NCBI GenBank assembly: GCA_018238965.1
Contig: JABCSI010000002.1
Span: 1-54,569, forward strand
Source: Promethearchaeota archaeon
Lineage (GTDB): Archaea; Asgardarchaeota; Lokiarchaeia; Sigyniarchaeales; Promethearchaeaceae
Length of the DNA stretch: 54,569 bases
Direction of reading: 5' to 3'
Part shown: positions 34,404 to 44,800 of the stretch, piece by piece
Layout: each line of letters begins with the position of its first letter
Position numbering within the stretch: position 1 is the first letter of the stretch
Position numbers and translations under genes: made by a program
The notes under the pieces: generated by a model
What the model was told of the DNA's origin: nothing
What the model saw: the letters and a program-made list of their open reading frames with translations, nothing else
Database searches by the model: none

Positions 34404-36290
34404 ATGGTAGAAGCATATACTCAAGTTTGCGTAAGAATCAATCTTACCACCGGTGAAATTAAAAAAGAGAAGCTCAGTCAAGAGTTTTGTAAAAATTATA
34501 TCGGGGGCTATGGTTTTGTTACTAAAATCTTATGGGATGAATGTCCAACGGGCATCGATCCCTTTGATCCCCGAAATCCATTCATTATGGCAATCGGACC
34601 CTTCCCCGGCACAATTGTTCCCACTTCATCAAAATACTGCGTAGGAGCAAAAGCACCTCTCTCGGATCGCATTGGTTTTGGTATCAGCTCAGGATCATGT
34701 GGGGCTCAAATGCGCCGCACCGGGATTGATATGTTGATCCTAACCGGAAAGGCGCCAGAACCAGTCTTCATTTTCTTCGATGATGATGCCATCAAAATTA
34801 TTCCTTGCAAGGAAACTTTGTGGGGTAAGGATATATGGTTCACTGAAGATGAAATTCGCAATATGTATGGAGATCAGAGGATTTCTGTAATGGGAATCGG
34901 TCCCGCAGGAGAAAAATTGGCAAAATTGGCATGTATCACCAACGATCGAGCCCGACAAGTGGGAAGGACCGGTTTGGGGGCAGTTATGGGTTCCAAACAT
35001 GTCAAAGCCCTTGCATTCCGCGGAACAAAACCCATCAAAGTTGCCAAACCGGAAGAATTCATGATAAAGGCTAAGGAATTAATCCAATTGGCGAATGGGA
35101 AGGATACATTAAAATATCGTGATTTAGGTACACCCATCAATGTGATGAAATTCAACGACCTCGGCGTTTTACCTACGAAGAATTTCCAAACCGGGTATTG
35201 GGATAAAGCAGATGCAATTTCGGGCGAAACTATCGATGAAAAATGGGTCGTAAAGAAAACTGGCTGTAGTCAATGTCCGATTGCTTGTGATCATCTGTGT
35301 GGAACTAAACCCGATGACCCAGATTGGCCCAATGTCGTTTCCAGTATTGATTTTGAAAGCATATATGCGATAGGATCTGTCTGTTTGATTGATCATTTTC
35401 CCGCTATTATTAAAGCTGTCGAATTGTGCGATAAGTTGGGGATTGATACCATGACGGGGGGAACCACCCTCGGTTTTGCCTTCGAAGCCTATGAAAAAGG
35501 GTTTATTACCAAAGAGATGTTAGGTGATAATCCGGTCTACAAAAATGGACTTCAATGGGGTGATTATAAAGCCATGGTTCAGCTCGTAGAAGACATGTGC
35601 TACCGTTCTACTCCTGCAGGCGATTTACTCGCTGACGGGTCTCGTGATGCTGCGAAAAAACTCGGTGGCGATACGTGGAAATTTTCCCAAGATATTAAGG
35701 GTTTGGGAATTCCCGGTTACGAATTGAAAGGACTAACCACCGCTTCCATTGGTTTTGCGGTTTCTCTTCGCGGGGCGTGTCATTTACGTAGTGGTTCCTA
35801 TGGCTATGATATGAAAAAGACCTTTGACCGCAAAACTTATGATCAAGCCGATAAACGGGGTGCAGCCCTGGCAGGTCAAGAAGCGTTCATGGCTGTTATT
35901 GATTCCCTTGTAGTGTGCAAGTTTACTCGGGGGATTTATCATAGAGGATTACCCGAAATTGCGGAAGTTTATGAAATGGTAACCGGCATTCCTATGACAG
36001 GTGATGAAATGGAAATGGCAGGTCACCGCATCCATGATTTGGCCAAATGTTTCAATATTCGTGAAGCGAAAGCAGCCGGTATCAAACCGATTGACGAAGA
36101 TACTCTCCCATGGCGCAACTTCAATGAACCGAATTTAGACGGTCCAACGAAGGGATGGAAAAATGATGAAGTCGGCTTCAAGAAAGCGATTGTCGAATAC
36201 TATCTGGCCCGTGGTTGGGATGAGCGCGGATATCCCACCGAGAAAACTCTGAAGGAGCGGGGTTTAGATTTTGTTGTGGGGAAATTGTAG
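34404..36290 (+). CDS. aor: Aldehyde:ferredoxin oxidoreductase (tungsten enzyme)
   Basis: Tungstopterin enzyme oxidising aldehydes to acids with ferredoxin as acceptor. The N-terminal pterin-binding domain has the family's GGYGFVTKILWDE, GPFPGTIVPTSSKY and GISSGSCGAQMRRTG blocks. The 4Fe-4S ligands are C288, C291 and C295 (CSQCPIAC), with C505 in DSLVVCKF as fourth. The 628-residue length is usual. The following polyferredoxin starts just after its stop codon, so the two form an operon and the ferredoxin is the probable electron acceptor subunit. The physiological aldehyde cannot be told from sequence. Confidence 0.93.
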   Translation: MVEAYTQVCVRINLTTGEIKKEKLSQEFCKNYIGGYGFVTKILWDECPTGIDPFDPRNPFIMAIGPFPGTIVPTSSKYCVGAKAPLSDRIGFGISSGSCGAQMRRTGIDMLILTGKAPEPVFIFFDDDAIKIIPCKETLWGKDIWFTEDEIRNMYGDQRISVMGIGPAGEKLAKLACITNDRARQVGRTGLGAVMGSKHVKALAFRGTKPIKVAKPEEFMIKAKELIQLANGKDTLKYRDLGTPINVMKFNDLGVLPTKNFQTGYWDKADAISGETIDEKWVVKKTGCSQCPIACDHLCGTKPDDPDWPNVVSSIDFESIYAIGSVCLIDHFPAIIKAVELCDKLGIDTMTGGTTLGFAFEAYEKGFITKEMLGDNPVYKNGLQWGDYKAMVQLVEDMCYRSTPAGDLLADGSRDAAKKLGGDTWKFSQDIKGLGIPGYELKGLTTASIGFAVSLRGACHLRSGSYGYDMKKTFDRKTYDQADKRGAALAGQEAFMAVIDSLVVCKFTRGIYHRGLPEIAEVYEMVTGIPMTGDEMEMAGHRIHDLAKCFNIREAKAAGIKPIDEDTLPWRNFNEPNLDGPTKGWKNDEVGFKKAIVEYYLARGWDERGYPTEKTLKERGLDFVVGKL

Positions 36291-36299
36291 GTGAAAATC

Positions 36300-36857
36300 A
36301 TGGTAACAAATACTGAAAAAGATTTAAAAGTGGATGCAGCGACTCTGGTTCACCGTATCCTTGTAGTGGATCCTGAAAGATGTGTTGGATGTGAAATCTG
36401 CGAATCGACCTGTAGTATGGTCCATGATGACCTATTTAACCCAATGAATTCTCGAATTCACCGCGTGCGGATTGAGCCTATTATTAACTCGTGCATCAGC
36501 TGTGTGTCGTGCTTTGAGCCCGAGTGTATAACTGCGTGTCCCTTGAGTGCGATTACGAAAAATGCAGAAACGGGTATTCTGGAAGTTGACCAACAAAAGT
36601 GTGATGGCTGCGGCGCATGTGTTCGTGCCTGTCCATATGGAGCAGTTACGGTTCATACAAAAAACAAGAAGGCTATTATGTGTGATATGTGCGAAAGTAC
36701 CCCCGAAGGAGAGCCACAATGCGTGGAATACTGCCCAAAAGGTGCTATTTTTGTAAAGGAGATCGATCCATCTGTAAACGAAGATCGGTTGGTGACCATT
36801 GCCAATTTCATCAAAGAGGGCTTCCCACAACCCCCAGAGGGCGAAATCTTAAATTAA
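36300..36857 (+). CDS. 4Fe-4S polyferredoxin, AOR partner (HycB/DmsB-like)
   Basis: Electron-transfer subunit of about 185 residues with four Cys clusters in the arrangement of HycB/DmsB-type proteins: CVGCEICESTC, CISCVSCFEPECITACP, CDGCGACVRACP, and CDMCESTPEGEPQCVEYCP. AGGTGA (36289-36294) overlaps the AOR stop codon region and lies five bases before ATG 36300, which is therefore chosen over GTG 36291. Probably carries electrons from AOR to ferredoxin, the Hdr complex or a quinone-like acceptor (inference). Confidence 0.93.
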   Translation: MVTNTEKDLKVDAATLVHRILVVDPERCVGCEICESTCSMVHDDLFNPMNSRIHRVRIEPIINSCISCVSCFEPECITACPLSAITKNAETGILEVDQQKCDGCGACVRACPYGAVTVHTKNKKAIMCDMCESTPEGEPQCVEYCPKGAIFVKEIDPSVNEDRLVTIANFIKEGFPQPPEGEILN

Positions 36858-36935
36858 TTCGTTTCCTTTTTTGGGAAACCGCAATACATCGAACATTATC
36901 TTTTTTCTTCTCTTTATTTTCTGCATTTTCTTTCT

Positions 36936-37472
36936 TTAGTAATTCTCCACCGCAAAATTAACCAAACCTCCATGAGATACCACCATTTTATCAAATGTGC
37001 TAATTAAGAAAGAGAAATCCAATTTTTTCTTCGAACCCTGAAGTGTTAGAATCTGTGAAGTGAGATCTATGGCAACCTCAACATCCTGTGAGTCGGTAAA
37101 TGTCAAAAATATTTGATTGATCTTTTCAGAACCGAGTTCGATGGGTAATATACCGGAATTTACCGCGTTTTCTCTAAAAATCCGCGCAAAACTGCTTGCA
37201 ATTATAGCGGAAATTCCGTTCACTTCAAAAGCCCATACAGCCATTTCCCGAGAAGACCCACATCCAAAATTAGTGCGGGAAATTAGAATATTATATTCAT
37301 CCCATGAAATTTTCTTTGGATCAAGCCCATCCAAGATTAAATCTTCGAGTAAATGGGTTTTTAGGGGTAATTTCTCAATATGAGTCAAGTATTTCGCGGG
37401 GATGATTTCATCTGTGTTAATGTTATTCCGATCTAAAAGAAATGCCTTGCCGCTAAATTCCTCGCTTTTCAT
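36936..37472 (-). CDS. leuD: 3-isopropylmalate dehydratase small subunit (LeuD/HacB family)
   Basis: Swivel-domain subunit of the two-subunit aconitase-family isomerase. Motifs include DRNNINTDEIIPAKYL near the N-terminus, TNFGCGSSREMAVWA (the conserved GCGSSRE) and FARIFRENAVNSGILPI. The 178-residue length matches archaeal LeuD-type proteins (about 165). Its start overlaps leuC by four bases. Whether the substrate is isopropylmalate, citramalate or homocitrate cannot be settled from sequence alone, but the neighbouring leuA favours leucine or isoleucine synthesis. Confidence 0.93.
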   Translation of the reverse strand: MKSEEFSGKAFLLDRNNINTDEIIPAKYLTHIEKLPLKTHLLEDLILDGLDPKKISWDEYNILISRTNFGCGSSREMAVWAFEVNGISAIIASSFARIFRENAVNSGILPIELGSEKINQIFLTFTDSQDVEVAIDLTSQILTLQGSKKKLDFSFLISTFDKMVVSHGGLVNFAVENY

Positions 37473-38764
37473 AGTTCCATCTCCAAAAATTTTCTAGGAT
37501 CTACAATAAAACCCTCAATTGCAGATGCCGCTGCTGTAGCTGGGCTGGCTAAATGCACCATTCCACCCTTCCCCATTCTGCCGTTGAAATTTCGATTGGT
37601 AGTAGCAATTGCCACTTCTCCGGGAGCAAGAACACCATTACTCATGCCTAGGCACGCCCCACATGTAGTGGCAGTTACGACGAATCCCGCATCCATGAAT
37701 ATGTCTATCAAGCCCTCTTTCAATGCTTTCCTATATATTTTTGTTGTGGCAGGGGCAATGATACCGCGCACATGGGGAGCAATTTTATTGTCTTTAAGAA
37801 TTCGAGCCGCTTCCCGAAGATCTGAAAGTCTCCCATTGGTACAGGAACCAATGTATACCTGATCTACTTTTATCTTTGCGTCACATGCATTTACGACCTG
37901 GTCTGGCTGATATTGGATGGTGATTACAGGTTGAATGGTAGAAATATCAATTTGAATCACTTTTGTATATTCTGCATCCCGATCTGCAATCCATCTAGAA
38001 TATTCCTGCAAAGCGGAGTTTTTATCATTATCAAATTCTTCTTTGATAAATGGCCATAAGTAGTTCACTGTTTGCATATCTGGAGGGAATATACCTGATG
38101 TGGCTCCCGCTTCGACCACCATATTTGTGATTGTCATTCGTTCTTCCATAGTAAAGGATGGGACGGCATCCCCTGCAAACTCAATGACTTGATCGGTTGC
38201 TCCATTGACGGTTAATTCCTTAATTAAAGTTAAAATGACGTCTTTGGCATAAACCCCCCGAGGTAGTTTACCAGTTAATTCCACTTTCATTGATTTTGGA
38301 TATTGGAGTGCCACAATTCCCTTCAAAATCCCCACTTCTAAGGCAGTTGTGCCGGTGCCGCAGGCAAAAGCCCCAAAAGCACCATGGGTACAAGTATGAC
38401 TATCTCCCATAATTATTGTAAAACCCGGGCGAACAAATCCTTTTTCAGGAAACAGGGCATGGCAGACCCCATTTCTCCCGATGTCAAAGAAGTCCTCGAT
38501 TTGATGCCGACGTGCCCAATTCCGTAACACTTGCGCTTGGATCGCCGATAAAGTATCCTTGGAAGGAGTCACGTGATCAATCACGGCCTTGATTTTGGTA
38601 GGATCGAACACGGAATCCAAACCTCGCTGCTCTAGATCCTTAATCGCGGGGGGAGTTGTAATTTCATGTGCAAAAACACGATCGAGACTGATAATCACTG
38701 TCTCTCCAAAGCGATCATCTACAATATGAGCGTTGAATATCTTTTGTGCAATAGTTTTCCCCAT
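37469..38764 (-). CDS. leuC: 3-isopropylmalate dehydratase large subunit (LeuC/HacA family)
   Basis: Catalytic 4Fe-4S subunit of the isomerase. Recognisable blocks: IGRNGVCHALFPEKG, IMGDSHTCTHGAFGAFACG, and YIGSCTNGRLSDLREAARIL, with C in GSCTNG and the later TTCGACLGM pair as cluster ligands. About 431 residues, typical for archaeal LeuC. AGGTGA overlaps the GTG at 38773 and lies five bases before the ATG at 38764, which is the chosen start. It sits 37 bp downstream of leuA and overlaps leuD. Confidence 0.94.
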   Translation of the reverse strand: MGKTIAQKIFNAHIVDDRFGETVIISLDRVFAHEITTPPAIKDLEQRGLDSVFDPTKIKAVIDHVTPSKDTLSAIQAQVLRNWARRHQIEDFFDIGRNGVCHALFPEKGFVRPGFTIIMGDSHTCTHGAFGAFACGTGTTALEVGILKGIVALQYPKSMKVELTGKLPRGVYAKDVILTLIKELTVNGATDQVIEFAGDAVPSFTMEERMTITNMVVEAGATSGIFPPDMQTVNYLWPFIKEEFDNDKNSALQEYSRWIADRDAEYTKVIQIDISTIQPVITIQYQPDQVVNACDAKIKVDQVYIGSCTNGRLSDLREAARILKDNKIAPHVRGIIAPATTKIYRKALKEGLIDIFMDAGFVVTATTCGACLGMSNGVLAPGEVAIATTNRNFNGRMGKGGMVHLASPATAAASAIEGFIVDPRKFLEMEL

Positions 38765-38801
38765 TCTTTTCACCTATGTAAATTTTTAATGTATGATTCT
38801 A

Positions 38802-40424
38802 TTATTGAAAGATTTTTTGTTGCACGATTTTATTCAAGGCTTTGATCATCGCCAATACGGAACTCATGACAACATCTTCGTGAGTAGCATCTGAGGTGAC
38901 GATATGATTTGTATCTCGGTCCATCACTTCAATGGATACATGACCCAATGCATCGGTCCCTCCAGTTATTGCCTCAATATCGAAGGAGAGCAACAAGATT
39001 TTGGACATTTTGGAGAAACACTTGACTATAGCATTGATACTGGCATCGATGGGGCCATTTCCAATTGAGGATGCTATTTTTTCAGTAAAATCTACATCAC
39101 CATTATTTCGAATTTTCAATCGCACTGTGGCTGTTGGCGTCACAGAACCGGTCAATACAGTTAATTCTTCTAAAATGACATACTTTTCCTGCTCAGGGAT
39201 TTCACCCATCACATCTTTCACAATAGCTAGAAAATCTTCTTCTCCGATATCACGACCCCGGTCACCTATTCTTTTGATATTGGAACGGATTGCGGAAAAT
39301 TGTTCGTCCGTTGGATTAATCCCTACTTCGCTGATTTTGGCCTTTAATGCATGGTTTCCCGTATGTTTTCCCAATTTAATTGATTGGGCGATAATTGCAG
39401 ATTTTGAATCTGATCGAGGGATTCCCAAGAGTGATGGTGAAATTGGTTCGTAGGTCCGAGCATTCTGAATCATCGCGTGGGCATGAATGCCTGATTCATG
39501 CGCGAAGGCATTCTTCCCGATCAGCGGAGTTAGCCTTCCAATTGACACTTTTCCGCCACAGTAGCGTTCCACTAATTTTGCCGTAGGGTAAATCTTGCTA
39601 TATTGGATATTGGATTTAATCCCATAGAGTGCATAGAGGGACATGGCTGTTTCTGCAAACGCCGCGTTTCCAGCACGTTCCCCCAGTCCCAAAATGGTTG
39701 TTTGTGCTTCAGAAGCCCCATTTTCAAAGGCAGCAATGGTATTTGCCACCCCCAATCCAAAATCATTATGGCAATGGGCCGATATTCGGATATTTTTAGG
39801 TAATTTTTCATAATGTTCTTTGATAATATACCCATAAGCCATTGGCGTAATAGTTCCAACAGTATCAGGGATATTTATACGAGTCGCCCCTGATTTAACA
39901 GCGAGCGCATTACATTTCAGTAGATAGTCTAAGCTGGTTCGAGTTGCATCTTCTGCGGAGAAAATAACATTGGTGAAATGCTCTTTTGCTTTGGAGACAT
40001 ATTGTTCAATTTTTGAAAGGACTTGATCCTGGGTCATTTTCAACTTATTTTTGAGATGGATGTCGGATGTGGCAATAAATAAATGAATTGTATCCACATC
40101 GGCTTCGACAACTCGATCTATATCTTGTTGATTTAAGCGTGCCAATCCTGCAATTTCAGCTTTCAAACCTAATTTTCCGATTTCTTTACAAGACTGAAAA
40201 TCTCCTTCGGAGACCACTGGAAATCCCGCTTCTATCACATCAATTCCAAGATTATCCAAACTCCGCGCGATTTCGAGTTTCTCCTTGATATTAAACACAA
40301 TTCCATGGGTTTGTTCACCATCACGCAGGGTTGTATCGAAAAAATAGGCTTTGGGAGGCAAATTCATCTGATTCTGCAACTTTTCCATCATTTGGGAAAT
40401 CGATATAGTATTATTTGTGTTCAT
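38802..40424 (-). CDS. leuA: 2-isopropylmalate synthase family (LeuA/CimA)
   Basis: Acetyl-CoA-condensing enzyme. The N-terminal TIM barrel has the metal- and substrate-binding FFDTTLRDGEQTHG, HLFIATSDIHLKNKL, and RISAHCHNDFGLGVANT motifs. A linker with NAFAHESGIHAHAM follows, and the C-terminal regulatory LeuA dimer domain occupies about 400-540 (ILEELTVLTGSVTPTATVRL, DASINAIVKCF). The 540 residues match full-length LeuA or citramalate synthase, which share this layout; the two differ in few residues, so either leucine or isoleucine precursor synthesis is possible. First gene of leuA-leuC-leuD, preceded by a structured leader. Confidence 0.92.
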   Translation of the reverse strand: MNTNNTISISQMMEKLQNQMNLPPKAYFFDTTLRDGEQTHGIVFNIKEKLEIARSLDNLGIDVIEAGFPVVSEGDFQSCKEIGKLGLKAEIAGLARLNQQDIDRVVEADVDTIHLFIATSDIHLKNKLKMTQDQVLSKIEQYVSKAKEHFTNVIFSAEDATRTSLDYLLKCNALAVKSGATRINIPDTVGTITPMAYGYIIKEHYEKLPKNIRISAHCHNDFGLGVANTIAAFENGASEAQTTILGLGERAGNAAFAETAMSLYALYGIKSNIQYSKIYPTAKLVERYCGGKVSIGRLTPLIGKNAFAHESGIHAHAMIQNARTYEPISPSLLGIPRSDSKSAIIAQSIKLGKHTGNHALKAKISEVGINPTDEQFSAIRSNIKRIGDRGRDIGEEDFLAIVKDVMGEIPEQEKYVILEELTVLTGSVTPTATVRLKIRNNGDVDFTEKIASSIGNGPIDASINAIVKCFSKMSKILLLSFDIEAITGGTDALGHVSIEVMDRDTNHIVTSDATHEDVVMSSVLAMIKALNKIVQQKIFQ

Positions 40425-40466
40425 TTTTTTCTTTAAACTCCTTTTGTACTCTAAAGTATCAACAGA

Positions 40467-40517
40467 AGCCTCTTAAATTCGAGAATGGCAAATTTGTGCC
40501 TAAGAATCTAAGAGGCT
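40467..40517 (-). promoter_or_regulatory. Strong hairpin in the leuA leader
   Basis: Arms AGCCTCTTAAATTC (40467-40480) and GAATCTAAGAGGCT (40504-40517) form a 14-bp stem with one G-U pair when read on the minus strand. Inside, GGCA (40487-40490) and TGCC (40497-40500) make a second 4-bp stem. A smaller TACTCTAAAGTA repeat lies at about 40447-40458, closer to the leuA start. Position 43 bases upstream of leuA suggests a cis-regulatory RNA or operator; no known riboswitch class was recognised. Confidence 0.5.
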
Positions 40518-41170
40518 ACTATAATAAAAGAAGAAGAGCTAACATTTGCAAATGTAATAAACCAAGAAGAGAAAACCCACGTAATGATAAAAGTTTAAAA
40601 TGATTATTTATCGATTGCATCGGATTCATAGGGGTTTCCTTCTTATTTACAAACTGAAAATTCATTCACTGCAAATTAAAAACTTAAAGTTCTCGTTAGG
40701 TTAAAAACCTTATCTTAATAATAGGGAATAATACCCGATATTATGGTCAATATTCATAAAACTTTTGTCAAGAAATGGCCTCTGGAAAAATCATATATTC
40801 CTTCACACTAATTTAATCATGGCACCTACCCAGGATTCTTCCCAATCCCCCCTCCTAAATTCCACCTTACTCGAACAAATACGTAAAATAATTTTACAAT
40901 ACAATTCATAAATTTAGAGATGTTTTTTCCTTAAATTCTTCGATTTATATCAATCACAGTTAATGGAATCCAGAATTTAGTTCTTCATTTTATCCAATTT
41001 AAATCATGGAAAGCTTTAAAGGGGTATTGGGTGGATAATTGAGACAATTCTGGGGTAATGAGGTATAGTTTTCGAACATTTTTATAAGTTTACCGATAGT
41101 TTTATAACGAGCAAATTCGTATACTATTTTGATTTGTGTGAGGGAAGAAAAAAGCGCACCGCTAAAACGA
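40518..41170. other. Intergenic, divergent promoter region
   Basis: About 650 bp between the leuA leader and the membrane winged-helix gene. AT-rich, with T- and A-tracts. GTAACGAGCAAATTCG-like sequence and TTTATAAGTTTACCG (near 41079-41094) may hold a promoter for the plus-strand gene. Small frames exist but none looks like a protein. No RNA gene was recognised. Confidence 0.45.
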
Positions 41171-41662
41171 ATGATTAAATCAATTCGATCAATACGATTT
41201 GTCAAGAAATCAAGTGAGGATGACAAATCTGCTCTAGATAAGAACGAAATATTAAAAAAGCTCAACGGAACGACCTTGATGGTTTATTTCGTATTGCTAA
41301 ATAAGAAAGAGATTGGAGTTCGCGCATTACAACGAAATTTGGAATTATCAAGCCCCAGCGTCGCCCGTTATCATCTGGAAAAATTGTACGATCTTAATTT
41401 GGTTGATAATAATAACGGCGTATACCAACTGATTCGGAAAGCGGACATTCCTATGTTATCAACTTGGATTTTATTTGGAAAGTTATTATTTCCCCGGTCA
41501 CTGTTTATTGCAATCTTTTCATCTCTATTTTTTGTTGGGTATTTAATCTTTATCTATAGATCTTGGAATCGGGATTCTTCAATCGTTATATTTTCCTTTG
41601 GATTTTTTTTGGCTTATTTATGGTATGATGTAGTTACCCATTTCAAAAATCGTCCTATTTAG
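41171..41662 (+). CDS. Membrane-anchored winged-helix protein
   Basis: Putative membrane-bound transcriptional regulator. Counting from ATG 41171, residues 25-95 form a wHTH (TLMVYFVLLNKKEIGVRALQ, then LELSSPSVARYHLEKLYDLN and the wing NNNGVYQLIRK). Two hydrophobic helices at the C-terminus (about 113-130 and 137-155) would place the HTH in the cytoplasm. TTG 41129 is a possible earlier start but is less likely. Standing 224 bp upstream of the giant alpha-2-macroglobulin-like gene on the same strand, it may control it. Confidence 0.78.
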   Translation: MIKSIRSIRFVKKSSEDDKSALDKNEILKKLNGTTLMVYFVLLNKKEIGVRALQRNLELSSPSVARYHLEKLYDLNLVDNNNGVYQLIRKADIPMLSTWILFGKLLFPRSLFIAIFSSLFFVGYLIFIYRSWNRDSSIVIFSFGFFLAYLWYDVVTHFKNRPI

Positions 41663-41825
41663 GATGTATTCAGTGTAAATTTCTAGTTGATTCATTTATT
41701 TTCACAATGTTAGGATACCCAATTTCTGTATTCTGATCAAAGATCTGAATTTCTCCTATCTTAACTTTCAAATTTTTGGTGTGATCTACATATTTTTCTC
41801 TAAAACCGATCGCGTTCTATTCTGT

Positions 41826-41835
41826 AGTATAAAAT
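41826..41835 (+). promoter_or_regulatory. TATA box of the alpha-2-macroglobulin-like gene
   Basis: AGTATAAAAT lies about 52 bp upstream of the start codon. An imperfect palindrome ATGAGCACGCTCTCAT follows at 41834-41849, where transcription would begin, and could be an operator. Confidence 0.5.
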
Positions 41836-41886
41836 GAGCACGCTCTCATATCATAATTAATCACTACTTTTTGGGGAAAAATTCGA

Positions 41887-44800
41887 ATGAAAAAAAATCG
41901 GAAGTTAATTGCCGTCCTGCTGGTGGGGTGCATAATTTTGCAAGCCATCGCTCTTGGGGCTGCTGGGACGGGGGCATTTTCCAATGTCGATCCCTATGTT
42001 GATCAAGATCCATCTGAAATCGAGGAGACAACACATGAGTCAATTTCTTCTCATTATTCACCCTATTCCTTCCCGGTAACCGAGCAAACGTCGCTTTTTA
42101 CTGAGATGGATGCTGATTCTGAGCAAGAAATTACATCTACTGAACCGCAATCTGCATATTGGTGGGATACTGACTTCGCCTTGACTATAAATTTAGAAAA
42201 ATACGCCTATACGGTCGAAGAGGATATCAATATTGAATTTCATGTGTCAAATAATTTCACAGCGGTGGCCAATCATGCGATTTATGTGAAAGTATACGCG
42301 GGTTATTGGCGTGATTGGTATGATTATTATGGATATTATTACAGTTATGATGAAGCTGAATATACATTAATGGAAGAAGTCGTTGTGTATACAATGAGTG
42401 ACGGGCACGCTGTTCTGAGCCTCACAGATACCTATGCCGAAGGAATGTATACTATATTTGCCACAGACAACAATATGGAGGTTTACAAAGAGTTTACAGT
42501 TGGAAACGAGGGTATTTTCGTAAAATCGCCCCGTTATTATCGAGCTGGCCAGAATTTCCGAGCAGGTATTCACTTGGTCGATTTACCTGACTTTTCACCT
42601 CTGTCACTTGCTGAGTTTACTTATTCCATTTCCTACTATGATTGGAATAATGGCGAGTGGAATACATCTATCACAGGCGACGGATCAGTTGATGCAAATG
42701 GATATTCCTTCCTTGAATTTTATATCCCTGAGGAATTGGAAGACAAATACTACCTTAAACTGGAAGTACAGATTTTTGGATCCGAAGCCGAATTTTCAAT
42801 GAACCTTTATCAGTCTTGGGATTACTATTACTACAGCCTCTGGGGAGGAGAGCAAGCAACTGCTAGCCAAAATATCCAATATGTGGTCACCACCGATAAA
42901 ACAATTTATAGTCTGGGAGAAACAATTCATATCCGGGCGATGGTGTTGGAATACTCCTTCATGAATGAAACAAAATCTCCCTTAATTAATACCCCCATTC
43001 AGGTGGTGGTTAATAATCCCGATGAGTTTGCTGTTTATTGGGTGGAAATATTGACGGATAATAGTGGAATCTTGACATTTGACTTTCCAATTGCGTTGGA
43101 TACTGATATTGGAACCTATAGTATTCAATTTAGGTACGGAGAAAATTCCTATTCTTACCCTGTTAAAGTGCAGTATTATGAAAAGCCAGTTTTCAGAGTA
43201 GAGATTGACACATTTGGAAAAATGTTCTTTCCTGATAATCATGATCAAATAATTGGTCCTGATACCTTCTTCACAGGTGATATCGTGGCTGAATATTATT
43301 TCGGGCAAAATGTAATTGGTGCCACCGTTGATATTGAAATTCTCACGTACTGGGATGAAATTGTATATAGTGAAACGGGAATCACCGATAGTGAAGGACG
43401 GTACCATTTTAATGTTAATTTGGACGATCTTTCAGATCTTTATTATTCCTTTACCGCCCATGCGGTGGTCACCGATGAATACGGGCGAACTGCTGAAATA
43501 TCTCAGAGATTTACCCGCATCGAGGAAACTTATCTTTGGGGATATGTTCGACCATGGGCTCCCGAACCAGGTGACATGATTGATTACTACTTTTATGCCT
43601 ATCAATTCTTAATGGGAACCGGGGGTTATTATTGGAATTACGAATATAATCCTCTCTCTAATGTGACTGTGAATATTAACGTATATGGAATTCATTCTTT
43701 TCTTCTAGATGAATCGATTTTACGAACTAAACAGTATATCACATCCCACACAGGTGTAACAAATGATTTTGGTTCAGGTTCGCTTCAATTTCAGCTGGAT
43801 TCGGCAACCACTGCAGCATATGATTATTTTCAGATCGAAATCACGATGGAACTGGAGGATGGACGATCAGCGACTTCTCAATCCTATTTCCGATATAAAA
43901 AATATAGTCTTTCGGTAGAATTGGACAAAACTACCTATCAACGTGGTGATACAGTTGAAATTATCGCCACTTATGAGGATATTGTAGCAGGTGCCATGGT
44001 TGAAGGGCAGGGGAAACTCTATATTTATGATTCGTCCTATCAGTTAGTTGGAAAATCAACTATGCTATATGACGGCGAAGAACATATTTCCTTTGCTCTC
44101 TCAGATTATGCGAAAGAGGGTACCTACTATTTGTATTCCTATGTCACTTCCGAGAGCAATTCCTATTATGGAGGTTATACCTATCATTCGGCCTATGTTA
44201 GATTTGAGGTTGGTGAGAGTTATGAAATTGATATCGACACAAATATATCAACTACCGATACCCAAGGGCGCCGGTATTTGGTTCAATCGGGTGATTCGGT
44301 TGAGATCAGCGGTATATCTAACGTTCCTAGTAACAACTATCATTATCTCGAAATATATAAAAGAGGATTACTATATTCTACACCTTTGGAGCTAATTGAT
44401 GGTGCTTTTTCATATACTATCGAAGTTGATGATTTGTTGGCTCCAGATTTTACCGTGTTTGTGTATACAATCTCCGATTCCGGAAAAATAATTGAAAACT
44501 ACCTTGTATTTCAAGTTGAGGTTGAAAGCGGGTTCACATTAAGTACAGATAAAGAAATGTATGAGCCCGGGGATACAATCACGTTAACCATTACTCCCAC
44601 TTCGGACAGTCCTACGTTGGTCGCTTTATCCTTTATCGATAGTGCTGTTTTGGATGTGGAACCTGAAGACGATTCCGAGTTAGCCTACTTTAGTTCCTAT
44701 AATTATGCTGCTTACTTGCAATCATCAAGCTCTTGGGGTGTGGGCTATGATGGATCCAATTATTGGTGGATAGGATATGGTTCTCCTAATGGATTTTGGT

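Noticed and set aside
40415-40603. 62-residue frame over the leuA leader hairpin
   Set aside because: No promoter or ribosome binding site, and it crosses the leuA start; the hairpin explains the sequence better.
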